Of a DNA stretch of 64,000 bases, positions 36,033 to 49,000 are shown piece by piece (position 1 is the first letter of the stretch; each line of letters starts with the position of its first letter). The notes below the pieces were generated by a model. It saw only the letters and a list, made by a program, of their open reading frames with translations. It was not told where the DNA came from and did no database searches. The DNA is from Costus lasius. Taxonomy: Eukaryota > Streptophyta > Magnoliopsida > Zingiberales > Costaceae. Made by a program: the position numbers and the translations under genes. The stretch is from positions 49,566,596 through 49,630,595 of the forward strand of contig CM050454.1 in the NCBI GenBank assembly GCA_027563935.2, read 5' to 3'.

Positions 36033-37992
36033 TGTTGGGAAACCCCGGGGACATTTTACAATTTTCAGAGTTATGGACATACATTGTTCGCAGCGGAAGA
36101 ATGTCCCCGAAATAGGTCAGTCCCAAAAACCCAGTGAAGATCGCAAGCAAGGGAGTCGACACGATGAGTTAGGAAATACCTTAAGAGCAATGTAGAGCGA
36201 TGCCGATGTAGGCGCCCAAGTGTGCGCCCTCTACACTCTCACACACACGAATCTCTTGAGTTCTCTTCTCCCACGCCCGGTGCTAGCCTCGGGAAGAAGA
36301 TCCAAGCCTTAGTTCTCTTCTTTAATGCTTGCGCCACCTCCAAGGTAGAAGCACCAATTGAAGAAGAAGAGAGGAGAAGGGAGAATGCCGCTAACCCTTT
36401 CCTTATCTTGCGCCAAGGAGGAAGAAGGGAAGAAACTCGCGGTTATGGAAGAAGATGCGCCCTTGTCCCAAGCCTTTCGCCCCTCCTCTTGTGTTCACCG
36501 CCTTCAAGGAATGATTACCCACAAGAGGGGGGCGACTAGGGTCATATTTATAGGGCAAGAGGCGGTTAGGGTAACGGCTAGGATCATGACAAGTGTAGGG
36601 CTAGGATGAGGAGGTTTGAGATAAGGAAAGTCTCCAAGACATTTCCATAATTCTCATTCAAACTCACCTTTTATTCCCACGCCTTTCCTTGTGCGCCAAG
36701 GGCTTGCCTTGCGTCTCAAGCAATGCCATAGAGGCATGCATTCCATCCTAGGAAGAGAGGGGGAGGCGCCCTTTACTTCCATAATGAAGCAAAGGCGCCA
36801 ACATGACCCCATTATGCCCCTAGGCGCCTAATGGTTCATGTTTCTCCCCATTATACCCTTTTAGCCTCTCATCTCTTCATGAGAACTTGTTATTGGGCCT
36901 CATTGGATAATGAGCTAGCCCAAACATCATTGCATAGGTTGATTAAGCACTTGGATCCAATCCAATGCAACCCTAATCCAAATGTGACCAACCATGGTCA
37001 AATACGGGTCAACCTGCCAAAAATAAAGTTTGGCTCCAATAACATTCTTCCATCTCATCAGGCCCATTGGCGCTGATGAAATCTCCCAATTACATCCGAG
37101 TTATCCAATAACTCGATCATAAGGCTTCCCGATCAATACGAGAACTCAAGTATCAAGGTGTGCGACCCTGTAGGTTCTTCTGACACTGGCAGTGCTGACC
37201 AGAGGTCATCACAAGAAGTGAGTGGCACCTAGCAGTGCATCGCTACTACCCAGGTCATTGGAATGGATATCGACATCGACATCCCCATCATCGCAACTAG
37301 GTACAGATGCATTACAGTCTCTTTGCCGAACTGATATCCGATTGGACAAGTGTGTCACCACTTGTTTTCATCCAATCACATGGCTATGACTAAAACAGGT
37401 TCTCACCTGGGTATGGCCATACACTCTCAGTCATAGAACCATAAAGGAGCTCCATGGATATCATACTTCCTTAGGGAAGGGGCAAATCCTATGTCTGTCC
37501 ATTGATCTTCTCATATGGGTCGTGACATGCTCAATAACATCCGTTATGACCTCCCAGCTACGGCAAGGTGTTAGGTTGTATCAAAGCAAGTCCCTAATCA
37601 TATAGAATGATCAATGACCTCACGTCAAGGGATCAATGCATCTCCTGTCACTTATGAGGATAACTCATGACACCAAGTCATAGCCTCATAGCGGGTCTAT
37701 CCAGTATATCCCCAATGATATACCCATGTGTCTGCGTTAGCACCACGTGCCTAACCAGCCCACATACCAGTCTCTCAAGTACCATAACTGTCCCATATCC
37801 ACTAAGGTACATCGACTGGGGATTATAATTCGAGCACAGATCCAATCTGTCTCCAGGGACATTATCATGTAAGTACACAATCGCAGGTGTAGTCAAACAA
37901 TGATAATGATAATGCCAGAATGATATATAAATATCAGTGTCAAGTAGTACATAAGTTGACCAAAACTAGGTCCTAGGGCATATACACCAACA
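36033..37992 (-). repeat. Right (5') LTR of tandem B
   Basis: 1,960 bp, same ends as the middle LTR, roughly 30 differences from it by eye. TATAAATA on the minus strand at 36545-36552. Stem arms at 36046-36055 and 36100-36109. Borders element G at 37993. Confidence 0.93.
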
Positions 37993-38088
37993 GAAACATG
38001 TATGGTGTCATCGGCATCTTCGTCCTAGTCCCATTGTGGTGGTGGTGCCATATTGCAGTGCAAGAAGATCTCGATTGATTTTACCGTC

Positions 38089-39281
38089 TCAATAAAAGTT
38101 ACAATCTACTTTTCCTAGTTTAACTGTTCTTGGTGAAGAAGGTGGTGCATGTCGTCTGTGGAGGGCCGGGCTACTGTCTGGGGCTATCCGCCAATGGAGA
38201 AGCTGGGATTGATAGCAAGGGGTAGAGTGTGGTCTTTTGGTGCTGTGGGCTCTGGATGAAGGAGCTAGTTGGCGCTGTCTCGAATGTCCGTCCATGCTGA
38301 GTTCAGAAGAGCCATGGTGGTGGTGGTACATGCGAAAGTCAGGTGGAAGATGTCACCGTGCCAGATAATCATCTTTATGGATAGAAGATGCTCGATATCG
38401 AGGCGCCTACTGCGGACCGCCTCCGGCTGTCCATATGGGTTATGGCCCAAAGATAATGCAATCATGGTAATCATACCTCCGATGGAAATGTTGCCTTTCG
38501 ATGCATGGGCAATGTGGAGGAATTGGTGGACAAGGTGATATCCGGCATGGATCTAGCAATGATGAAGAAGTCCCATAAGCAGAGTAACTCCGGTTGGCGC
38601 ACAATCCCGTCGCCATCTCGCACGAGGATGCGATGGGCATACCTAATGCAAGGATTGGAAATGGTGGAATCTCTGTCGTTGCATGGCGAATAGGCTGTCA
38701 TGGAAGAGATGCAGCACCAGAATATATCCTCGTTGAAGTTGGGTGGTCCAAGTCTTGAAGTGTACGCCAGAAAGCCAAATATGTCGTTCAAATCGGCGAT
38801 AGTGAGGCGGTATTTGTTGTTGGCGAGCTTGAATGTAATCAGGCCAGGATTGGTTTCAAGCACTGATACTTTGACTTCCACCGAGTTGAGGAACTCGAGT
38901 GTTAATGGTATGTAGGTGGGATGCACATATTGTAAGAATCTTCCCTAGCCGAACTGTTTGAACATCCATAGCAAGTCATCGAAGATGCCCAATGCAACCA
39001 GTGAAGGTGGGTTGATATACCGGGTATTGATGATGCGCCAGTCAGAGAGAATCTAATACCGCACCACTTGGTGATTGTCCCTCATCTAGATTTCTAGCGG
39101 CGCAGCTGGTTGTTGTGGTGGTTCTGGTCATGGACTGGAAGTTCCTGCTAGACGCTTTCCGGTGATAATCGAAGATGCTGAGTGGTGTCGTTGAAATGCC
39201 GAAAGAGGAGTGGGCGAAAAAACATAAGTCACGGTGAGGAAATAAGTGGAAACCTGGTGGTGAGAGCTTGCTGGAAGTCAT
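38089..39281 (-). pseudogene. Element G: decayed Athila-type ORF1 copy
   Basis: The minus strand reads a product related to ORF1 of element F: IFDDLLWMFKQF, then YIPLTLEFLNS and ITFKLANNKYRLTIADLNDIFGF (around 38926-38780), then NPCIRYAHRILVRDGDGIVRQPEL (about 38680-38610). Frame changes are needed near 38475, after which GGMITMIALSLGHNPYG matches F at 41110-41060. In-frame stops occur, for example after KQFG near 38956. This resembles the plant family known as ATHILA ORF-1. Bordered by the B LTR at 37993 and by F noncoding sequence at ~39360, so only this part survives. Confidence 0.7.
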
Positions 39282-39359
39282 CAGAGAAGTAGTCGGCGAG
39301 TCGGTGGCTGGCGGTGAGGCAAGCGGCGGCGACTTTGTGGGGCAGACAGTGGGGTCGGT

Positions 39360-40426
39360 GTTTACAGGAATAGGATTTCCAAAATCTTTTTCCTCTCAGA
39401 AATTTTTTAGTTCCTCCCTTTTATGTATCGTTCACATTTTCTAATTCGATTGCCACCTTTTTCCTAGTGACGAAGTTAGAGTACATTGATCACATAATCA
39501 ATGTAATAGAACTCATATCCAAAGATAGCGGAGTTAATGTGAAACGATTTCTCTCATGGTCTGTATCCACATAGATACATGCTTTTTTTCTTTGGACTTC
39601 AACTCTTAACTTAGGTACCACCACAAATCAACACGGTGCCAACACGAGGAGTCATTCTCTTGATTTTTCTTTTTCTCTCATTTTGACTTCAACCATGTCT
39701 TTGGTACCACTGCCAATTTTGCATAGTGCTAAGTAACAGAGTCATCACTCACTTTTATATGGATCATGGAATCTTTCTTCCCAACAAATAGTAAATAGGA
39801 TGAACATCAACGAAATTAATAAATCAATATCAATTCAAAAATCATACTCATATGCTAATTTTATTTAAAGAAGTAGTTTCACTTTTTAAACCAAATTCAT
39901 TAAATAACATGTTCACCCAAAATTTTATTCATCAATCAATGAATTCCAATAGGTAGATATATATAAGAGAAATAAATTCAACACAATAGGCTTAGTCCTA
40001 ATCATAGGCATAAACTCATGCATCATCAAGAGAATCATTTTATCAATAGAAGCTTCCTAAAAATCAGAACACATCACAATATAATCACGAGAATAGGACT
40101 GCATATACTCATTTAGAACCAAAATTACACGTGTCATCATGCATCAGAATGCACCTCCAAGGTGCTCAATCTCAATAATATCATACAACTCAATTGCATC
40201 AGTATCAAAAATTCAAACTCAGAATATATCAGTACAACCCAATCGAATCAATATCAATATCTGAATATCATACAACCCAATCGAATGATAAAGCAGTCAA
40301 GTAGGAACAGGGCAAAATAGCGTGGACGGACACAACGAGTTTGGAAGAGTCATCCTTCCCTATAAGAGCGTGAAACATCAATAAGATTAAGAAGATGAAA
40401 TACAATAAGTAAGGAAAAAGGAATAC
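39360..40426 (-). other. Element F: noncoding 3' internal part
   Basis: The minus strand resembles the region before the 3' LTR in D and J: gtttacaggaata (39359-39371), the atccacatagatacatg motif (39573-39590) and GGTACC/GTGCC motif pairs near 39613 and 39708. The remainder (39780-40426) is AT-rich without genes. The polypurine block and 3' LTR expected next are absent; G sequence begins instead at 39360. Confidence 0.6.
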
Positions 40427-41135
40427 TCACAAAGTTATACTCGTCATTATCTGATCTAATCTCCTCGGTGTCCTCAGCAGCTGCATCCACAGGATCATCC
40501 TACTGCGCTCCCTGATCTCCACCGTAGACTCCACCTCTCCTGGTGTCCTCAAAACCAAATCGATCATATAAGAAATTTCCCATCTCCTCCATGTAGTTTC
40601 CCAGCTCTTCAACATCATGGTGTAGATGATGCATAGAGTCAGTCATCCTCCCCATGGAGTCAAGCATCTTCTCCATGCACCACTCCTAACGGTACATCTG
40701 AGCAGAGAGAGCCTGAAACCCTGGGTCATGGGCACTGGGCCATCCTCCACTAGGTCTATGAGAAGAGCCTCCAACATGATAGGAAGAATCTGCAGCACAA
40801 TGGGAAGGTGAATTTGTACCCATCTCAAACGGGTCATCTCTTCCACCCCAGGAGGGTGGTGGTGGCACAGAGTCCAGAGGTGGTGCGAAGGCGGCCTCTG
40901 CATCGCTCGATGAAAGCTTCCAATTTTCTTGATTTTTAACTGTAGTCTTCTCAACGTGGGGTAGGGGTAGAATAGGTGCTCCAGGTCCTAGAACTAAACA
41001 AAATGTTCCCCCCTAGACTCAATATCTAATATTGCATTTCCTTTAGCCACATTAACCCCATAGGGCTCTATATTCAAATGAAGGGCTATAGGAGTGATCA
41101 ACCCCCCTATCACAATTGCCCCTTTCTTAGTCCGG
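40427..41135 (-). pseudogene. Element F ORF1, C-terminal part
   Basis: Continues ORF1 from 56581 after removing element D and one copy of gcaac. Near the junction it reads GAIVIGGLITPIALHLN. After a stop and frame change (~40985) a Pro/Gly-rich stretch (VPPPPSWGGRDDPFEMG, ~40870-40820) leads to a helical segment (MLDSMGRMTDSMHHLHHDVEEL, ~40680-40620) likely to form a coiled coil. Several stops. The function of this ORF in the family is unknown to me; it lies downstream of gag-protease, in the position of the env-like ORF of other Athila elements. Confidence 0.65.
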
Positions 41136-41140
41136 GCAAC

Positions 41141-43056
41141 TGTTGTGTCCGCAAGTGCACGGATACTTCGAAGTAATAAAAATATCGAACCACAGAGACC
41201 TTATTGTTAAGTACCAAATAGTTGTATTCTCACTAGATAAGCAAACCGAATATGATGAAAAGCAATGATGGAGAACACACAAAAAAGACAATCAGAGAGA
41301 AACTGGGACTAGGGTTTCATCCACCTTAATTCTAATGACTAGAAGGAAATAAAGGTTGTCAATTTAATTCTATTATGATAAAGACCTAATTCACTGCATA
41401 AAGGTATTGTCTCACTCTCGTGCAGACAATCATGCAGATAACTGATCCTCACTCTCGTGCAAGATCTATTCTCAATGCTAAAGATAAGTGAATCATTGAA
41501 CAAAGAATTCAATGATCACTCTCGTGCATCCGAATTCTAAGTCAATCATCTCAAGTGGAATCTCAATGATCACTCTCGTGCATCCTGAAACTCAACACAG
41601 GTTTTACCTATGGTTTTCTGACGACTCGATCCTCACTCTTGTGCAAGATCAAATCAAGTCTACACATTAACTCAATCCAAAGTATTAGAAATTCAACATG
41701 GCAATAAAATCACTAAAAATCAGAATTCGAAGAACTACCTAATCTCTTACCATAGTTCCAAACTCAATGATTCCTAGGGTTCCAAATTTCAAACGATCAA
41801 CCTCTCGGTCTATTTCGTAAAACTCTAAAACATGCTGATATTTATAAAACTAAAGAGAATTAAAGACAAGTCATCACATAAGTAAAATTATCATACTAAA
41901 ATTAAACTTGACAAAAATTGATGTTCTCTAGTCATTAACAAACCAAGGGGATTACACCCCATGTCCCATAAAAAGATTAAGCTTGCATGGAGGAAAGATT
42001 ACAATAAATCATAGTTTCAAAAGTCATAAATCGAAGAAGAAGGGAAGAAGTTACAGAACACGGTGCTGTAATCGAAATTACAGCACCGTAATTGCAGCAG
42101 AACTTGATGAACAGTGCTGTCACCACCAATTTCATCGATTTCTCTTCCGATCGATCTCCTTTCGATCTAAAACTTTTGGGATATCCTCCTCTCTTCCAGG
42201 CGAAGCTTCTGAGTGAAAATCACGGCTTGAGATGTCCTCTACGCCTCTTAGCGTGAGGACAAACCCTAACCGCCATTCTATCAATTTCTCTCTCAATACT
42301 GGATAAAAGTTTCCCCTTCAACTTTGCGTCTTCTCCTTTTAAAGACAAGTCCAGAACATCTTTTGGATCTTAATTTGGACTTCTGGATCAAAAGTTATGG
42401 CCCGCGCAAGAATCGAACTCGAAAAACTCGCAAAAATCCTCCCAAAATACGGCACCGTGAACGTTGTACCACAAAATACGGTAGCGCCATATTTTTGCCT
42501 CTGGAGTTCTATAAAGAATTGTCTGGAAATACGGCACCGTGATAATTTCTCTCCAAAATACGGTAGTGCGGTATTTTCTTCTGTGAATTCTGGGCAGAAA
42601 ATACGGTGCCGTGACAATTTCGCCCGAATATACGGCAGTGCCGTATTCTTGCTGAAATCTTCTGGTCGAAAATGGTGAAAAATACGGTACCGTGAAAGAT
42701 TCTCTGGAAAATACGGTAGTGTCGTATTTCGCCAAAGAATGTTTACTGAGAAATACGGTACCGTGATAGTTGCTCCCAAAAATATGGTAGTGCCGTATTT
42801 TTGTAAATTAACTCCAAATTTAGTGAAAATTGATGGGTAGTTTCGTTTCGACGTCTAGAATCCATTGGTGTGCTCAAATATTCTAAAATCCATCAAAATA
42901 TAGCACTTTTAACCTGAAAATGATAAAAAAATAAGAAATGGTGTAGATTATGCAATATTTGACAAATAAGGCTTAAAAACAAGCAAAAGAGCATAATTAT
43001 GACACAAAAAGACACATGAAATGACACAAAATATACTATGAATTTTGGTGTCATCA
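41141..43056 (-). repeat. Element D 3' LTR
   Basis: 1,916 bp; minus strand begins TGATGACACC and ends CACAACA. It carries the palindrome array at 42440-42800 and a 13-bp-arm hairpin at 42060-42089 (arms acggtgctgtaat / attacagcaccgt, loop cgaa). Confidence 0.9.
42060..42089. other. Perfect 13-bp hairpin in D 3' LTR
   Basis: Arms 42060-42072 and 42077-42089, four-base loop. It occupies the same LTR position as the 26-bp perfect palindrome at 55585-55610 of the other LTR, although the arm sequences differ. Confidence 0.8.
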
Positions 43057-44089
43057 AACACATAACGCTCAAACTTTACTTGTCCTCAAGCAAATAAAAT
43101 AAAGAACAATGCTAAGTATGAAAAATATGCTCTTTTATGAAAAATAAATTTCTAAAATATAATCACTCATGAAATATTCCATCAACTTTTTGCACAAAAT
43201 TTCAGATAAATACATTGTCCTCTGAAATTAATCTTTAAGATCTACAACTTTTGATCAAATAAAACTTCGCAACTCGCATAACGAAAAGAATTTCTGTCTC
43301 ATGAATTCACCTAATTTTCAGTTTAAATCTATCAAACCTTTGTTTACAGGAATAAAGTTTCCTAGATCTTTTTCCACACAGAATCTCTCTTTTCTTTCTC
43401 CTCTCTCTCTCTCTTTTTTTGTGTTTTTGATGGTATGTACCCACATGGATACACATTTTTTATTTGGACTTCAACTCTTATCTTCGGTACCACTATTAAT
43501 TTTACACAGTGCCAAGTAGAGGAGTCATTCTCTCATGCCTACCCAAAATTTTTCTCTCATCAAATTTTTTTTTTTTTTTATAATTTTTGACTTCAACCCA
43601 TGTCTTAGGTACCACTGTCAATTTTGCACAGTGCCAAGTAGGGGAGACTTTATTCCTGTAGTGGTGGCTAGAAGTGCTGCAAATTTGGAGAAGAAGCTGC
43701 AGGTGTCCAAGGAATGCAGTGCAGCCTAAAAGAATTTTATTTTCCTGCAAAAAGAAAAAAAAATTCTAAAAAAATAAACTAAAATAAAAGAAACTAAACT
43801 AAGTAAGAGGGCTTGGGTTGCCTCCCAAGAAGCGCTAATTTTAGGTCCATAGCTTGACCAAAAATCAAATCTCATGGTGAAGCAGGTGAATCAGTTCCAA
43901 AATATAATGCATATAATTTTCTGCATTTCCTTTTTCCCAAAAGTTTAGCCACTAATCCAAATATCCAAAATTTCAAATAAATCACAATCAAAGTGGCTTT
44001 CTTAAATATGCAGAATTTAAAATCAAAATTTTTAAATCCACTCAAAGTAATCTTTATGATCTTCCTATGTTTGTCAAAAAGCAAAATCT
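43057..44089 (-). other. Element D noncoding 3' internal region
   Basis: On the minus strand, after the ORF stop at 44090, come gcgcttcttgggaggcaac (near 43830), then two GGTACC/GTGCC motif pairs (43607 and 43487), the acccacatggatacac motif (43440) and the tgcttgaggacaagtaaag block (43073-43092) before the LTR. As in J, no G-rich run touches the LTR. The gggaggcaaccc motif normally follows the pol gene in Athila elements; here it follows the short ORF directly. Confidence 0.7.
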
Positions 44090-44304
44090 TTAGTCCTTTT
44101 TCAAATTAATATTTTCAATAGCAATAACAAAAGGACTTAGATCAAAAGAATCAAGCATTGGATCATCATAATAATAGTCTTTCTGTTCTACCTTAGATTC
44201 CTCAATAAAGCACAAATTTTCAAATATATCAGGAGATTGAACATTAGATATGGGCAAAACATGAGATTCATCAAGTTTCATAATTTTCAAATCGTCTCCA
44301 GGTT
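44090..44304 (-). pseudogene. Element D mini-Gag ORF, C-terminal part
   Basis: Last 71 codons of the D ORF, separated from the rest by element E. Acidic (for example YYYDDPMLDSFDLS), ending INLKKD. When E and one copy of cttca are removed, the frame runs on without shift from 53451; the whole then counts 357 codons including the stop. Confidence 0.8.
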
Positions 44305-44309
44305 CTTCA

Positions 44310-46017
44310 TGTAAGTACCCCTTAACATGGGGGGTCCCCTTCTAGGGGGAGCGCAAACCCTAATACCATGCACTTTAAAACTTTGCATGAGCGGAAGTAG
44401 GGTTAAGGATCGCATGTATGATTGAATGATCAACTTAAATCTATGATTGAATGAAAGATGCGATTCATACCAATGCCATTTGAAGATGACGCCTTGGATC
44501 TAAGAGAGCAACGAAGATCTCCTCCTTAGGACGCGCACACAAGATGAGGAAGCGCTTACTATCTTGGTGCTTCTTGTGCTAGCAAGGCTCCAAGAGTGTC
44601 TTTGATCGATTGCAAAGGGAAAGGAGAGATTTCTTCTTGGCGTTTTTCTCTTGTCGCCTTGGACTTTCTCCACACGAGAATGCCACACCAAGCCAACCCC
44701 AAGAGGCGAGAAAGGCGTGAAGAGACCAAAGAGGAGCGACGTGAGATCATGGCAACGTTCGAGAGGTGCTATCCAAAAATAGCATGCCACATCTCTACGT
44801 GCGATCTTAGGATTCACCCCAATCGCAAATGCCACATCAGCATTGAACCATGCGCTCATTCAAGAGCTGGTTCAAAGCGATTTGGTCCGCTAACCAAATA
44901 AACCAAGAAATGAGTGCAGATCAAAATAAACCCTAAGGCTCTCAATCTGACCGTCGATCTCTCAATGCTTCTGATCTGACTGATCTAGCATTCATTCTCT
45001 CGATCGAAGCTTACCGATCTCAAGCCCTAATCAATCAAACATGATCAGACCAGATCTCACTCACAATCAGAGATTTAATCCCATTAAACTGAACCCAAAC
45101 AATTCAGTCCACACGATCTGACTTAAGTAAGCCATATCATCAAATTGTGCGACCCTGAGGGTTTCCTTTAAATGTCGGTAACGATAACTCACGTTATCAC
45201 GACCAGTGAGGGGTATCTAGCAACACATCACTGTCTCCCGATATAAAGGAAAGAGTCTTCCAAGACTTCACCCAAAAACAGCACAAGTGTGAATCAATTC
45301 ACAAAGCATACATATTTCCTTTGCCACTAGATGTTCTTATTGGACAAGCCTGTCAAGCTTGTAGCTCCAATATGATGAGCATGATTAGATCAGATGAACA
45401 CTGTCACCTGGGTATGGCCATACACTCTCTCAATCATCTCATCCAGGGGGCCCCTTTAGAACATCACACTCCTTCAATAAGGAGACGGCAATCCTATGTC
45501 TATCACTAGTGCTCTAACCTGACTCAAGCTCACCATCCAAGATAGTCTATAATCATTATGTTTCAAATGATATTGAACTACCTCAAAACAATGACAATCA
45601 TCATTTAGAAAACACAAGTGATCTCAAGTCAGAGGAAATGTGCCACTTGTCATATCCAAGGAATATTCACATTGTGACAAACAATTGAACATCCTCGTAG
45701 GGTCTGTCCAGTACATCCAATGTACCCATGAGTCTACATCTTATTCCATGCTCGAAGCATCCTATAAGATTAGAACACATATTAGTCTTAACCATATCAA
45801 GGCTGTCTCATGTTCACCAAGATATATCGACTAAGGACATAATAGCTTGTCAGCCCAGCTGAACAGCTTTGAGACATTATTCAGAAGAACATATATTGCA
45901 GCAGACAATGTAGCTAACTGAATAACAACCATGCCTTTATAAACTTAAGAGTTTATTACATGATACAGATACATTCCCACAGGCCTCAAACATTAGCCTT
46001 AAGGGCATACCCTAACA
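44310..46017 (-). repeat. Element E 3' LTR
   Basis: Minus strand TGTTAGGGTATGCCC to GGGGTACTTACA. Stem arms aacccta (44356-44362) and tagggtt (44398-44404) enclose an inner catgca/tgcatg pair and the gcggaa motif (44391-44396). Confidence 0.95.
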
Positions 46018-46037
46018 ATCTCCCACTTGCACTTAAT

Positions 46038-49000
46038 CTAATGGTTGAGAAATCTCAAACCCATATTATTACAGTGCTTCTCATGCTTCTGCTGCGCCAG
46101 AGGCTTGGTAAGCGGGTCTGCCAGATTGTCATCTGTATGAACCTTGCATACTTTGATCTCGCCACGATCTATGATCTCCCTGATCAAATGAAACCGTCTC
46201 TGTATGTGCTTGGACTTCTGGTGCGACCGTGGTTCCTTTGCTTGTGCGATTGCTCCAGTGTTATCACAAAAGATAACCAAAGGATCTGCACTCGAAGGAA
46301 CAACACCAAGTTCTCTCACGAACTTACGAATCCACACTGCCTCCTTGGATGCTTCCGAGGCTGCAACATACTCGGCTTCTGTTGTGGAATCAGCAACAGT
46401 TGACTGTTTGAAACTTTTCCACACCACTGCACCTCCATTCAAGCTAAAAACATAGCCTGATTGCGATCGGAAATCATCCTGGTCAGACTGGAACGAAGCG
46501 TCAGTATATCCTTCAATACTGAGTTCTTCCTGACCACCATATATCAAGAACATATCTTTGGTCCTCCGCAGATATTTTAAAATGTTCTTGACTGCAATCC
46601 AGTGTGCCATACCTGGATTACTCTGGTAACGACTGGTCACGCTTAACCCGTAAGCGACGTCTGGGCGAGTACACAACATCGCATACATAATGGATCCAAT
46701 AGCCGAAGCATAAGGCATATTGTCCATTTCATCTTTCTCAGTCTGTGTTTGTGGACACTGACTCTTCGAAAGATTCAGACCATGTATGACTGGAAGATAT
46801 CCTCGTTTAGAATTCTCTAAATGAAATCTCTCCAGGACCTTATCGATGTAAGTACTCTGGCACAGCCCGAGAAGCCTCTTAGATCTATCCCTGTAGATCT
46901 TCACACCTAACACATAGGCTGCTTCTCCTAAATCTTTCATCTGGAAACATTTCCTCAGCCATGCCTTAACAGCATGCATTTCAGGAATGTCGTTTCCAAT
47001 GATCAAGATGTCATCGACGTAGAGGACTAGGAAAGTAATCACGCTCCCACTAAACCTCTTATACACACACGGGTCATCATCGTTCTTGATGAAACCAAAT
47101 TCAGTAACTGATTCATCAAAACGAATATTCCAGCTTCTCGATGCTTGTTTAAGTCCATAAATAGACTTCTTTAACTTGCATATCTTATGACGATCTGCTG
47201 GATTAGTGAAACCTTCTGGTTGTGTCATATACACATCCTCATCCAGATTTCCATTAAGGAAAGCTGTTTTCACATCCATTTGCCAAATCTCATAATCGTA
47301 ATATGCAGCTATCGCGAAAAGAATCCGAATAGACTTAAACATGGCTACTGGTGAAAAAGTTTCATCATAATCTATACCATAGATTTGTTTGAAACCTTTC
47401 GCAACTAGCCTGCCTTTATAGGTAACCACGTTACCATCCATGTCAATCTTCTTCTTGAAGATCCATTTACAGCCTATAGGGATAACTCCCGGAGGCGGAT
47501 CAACCAAATCCCAAACTTGGTTATCTGACATGGAGTCCATCTCGGCGCGCATAGCTTCAAGCCATCTAGCTGACTCCGGTCCACTGACCGCATCCGCATA
47601 AGTAAGGGGTTCATCATTGTCAATGATGTAGACTCCGTCATAGCGCTCAGGCTGTCGACGAATCCTTCCCGATCTTCGCGGTTCCCGTGATATCTGAGCC
47701 TCAGGTTGTTCAATAACCTGTTCTACCGGCTCAGGCTCATCCAACTGTGCTTGACTACTTTGTCCTTCGTCTGGATTCTCATCCATCTTTATTTCTCTCC
47801 CACTGGCCTCTTGCAGAAGAAACTCCTTCTCAAGAAATATGGCCGTCCGAGCAACAAAAACCTTGTTCTCCTTGGGATCAAAGAAATAATAACCCTTAGT
47901 TTCCTTAGGGTAACCGACAAAGATACATTTGTCAGATCTGCTCTCTAGTTTCCCAGAGGCGAGCTTTTTGACATAAGCCTCGCAACCCCAGATCCTGATA
48001 AATGTCAAGCTTGGCTGTTTCCCATACCATAATTCATATGGCGTCTTTGAAACTGCCTTGGATGGCACTCGGTTTAGTACCTTTGCAGCTGTTTCCAGTG
48101 CAAAACCCCAAAAGGAGTAAGGAAGAGTAGCCTGACTCATCATAGAACGAACCATATCAAGTAACGTTCTATTTCTCCTCTCGGACACACCATTCCATTG
48201 CGGTGTTCCTGGTGGAGTGAGCTGTGAGATAATCCCACACTCCCTTAGATAGTCAGTAAATGCATGACTTAGGTATTCACCACCTCGATCAGAACGAAGT
48301 GCCTTGATATTTCGGCCTAGCTGATTTTGTACTTCATTTTTGAACTCTTTGAACTTGTCAAAAGATTCACTTTTATGTCTCATTAAATAGACATACCCAT
48401 ATCTACTGAAATCATCAGTAAAGGTAATGAAGTACTGATAGCCACCTCTGGCATGTTTACTAAAAGGCCCACACACATCACTGTGTATAAGGTCAAGTAA
48501 ACCTGAAGCCCTTTGACCTTTGTGAGGAAAAGGTGACTTCGTCATTTTACCCATTAAACAAGCTTTGCATGTATCAATCCCCTTGTAGGAGAAAGATCCC
48601 AGCAGTCCATTATCATGCAACCGCTTAATGCGTTTCTCGTTAATATGGCCCAAACGACTATGCCATAGCAAGGTGCTGTCATCAGCAAACTTGGCTTTCT
48701 TAATATCAACATTTTGTATAGAACTTTCCATGTCCAACATGAATAACCCATTATTAATTGAACCAGTTGCATAAACAATATTATCATATGACAAAACACA
48801 CTTTGAAATATTGCATTCAAAGGAAAATCCCTTCCTGACAAGAGCAGGAATGGAGATAATATTTTTAGTTATACTGGGAACAAAGTAACAACTGTTTAGT
48901 TCCAATACAAGTCCAGATGGTAAAGAAATAAAGTAGTCTCCTACAGCAACAGCAGCAACCCGTGCCCCGTTTCCAACTCGTAGGTCCACCTCATGCTGTC

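Larger units (their letters stand above)
5046..37992 (-). mobile_element. Element B: tandem Ty1/copia (Angela-like), left end missing
   Basis: Read on the minus strand the order is: 5' LTR (37992-36033), PBS, leader, gag-pol (34339-30416), polypurine tract, middle LTR (30394-28437), second PBS, second leader, second gag-pol (17679-14354 and 5268-5046), then a break inside RNase H. Internal sequence, including PBS and leader, therefore follows the middle LTR. Elements C and A are inserted in the second copy only. LTR ends are TGTTGG/CCAACA. The bases gaaac at 37993-37997 would be the target duplication, but the partner is lost with the left end. The two LTRs differ at roughly 30 positions by eye (~1.5%), more than those of A or C. 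Confidence 0.85.

Noticed and set aside
42339..42779. 146-codon minus-strand frame in the D LTR with YFS/PYF-like repeats
   Set aside because: A by-product of the palindrome array; it lies within LTR sequence and has no recognised domain.
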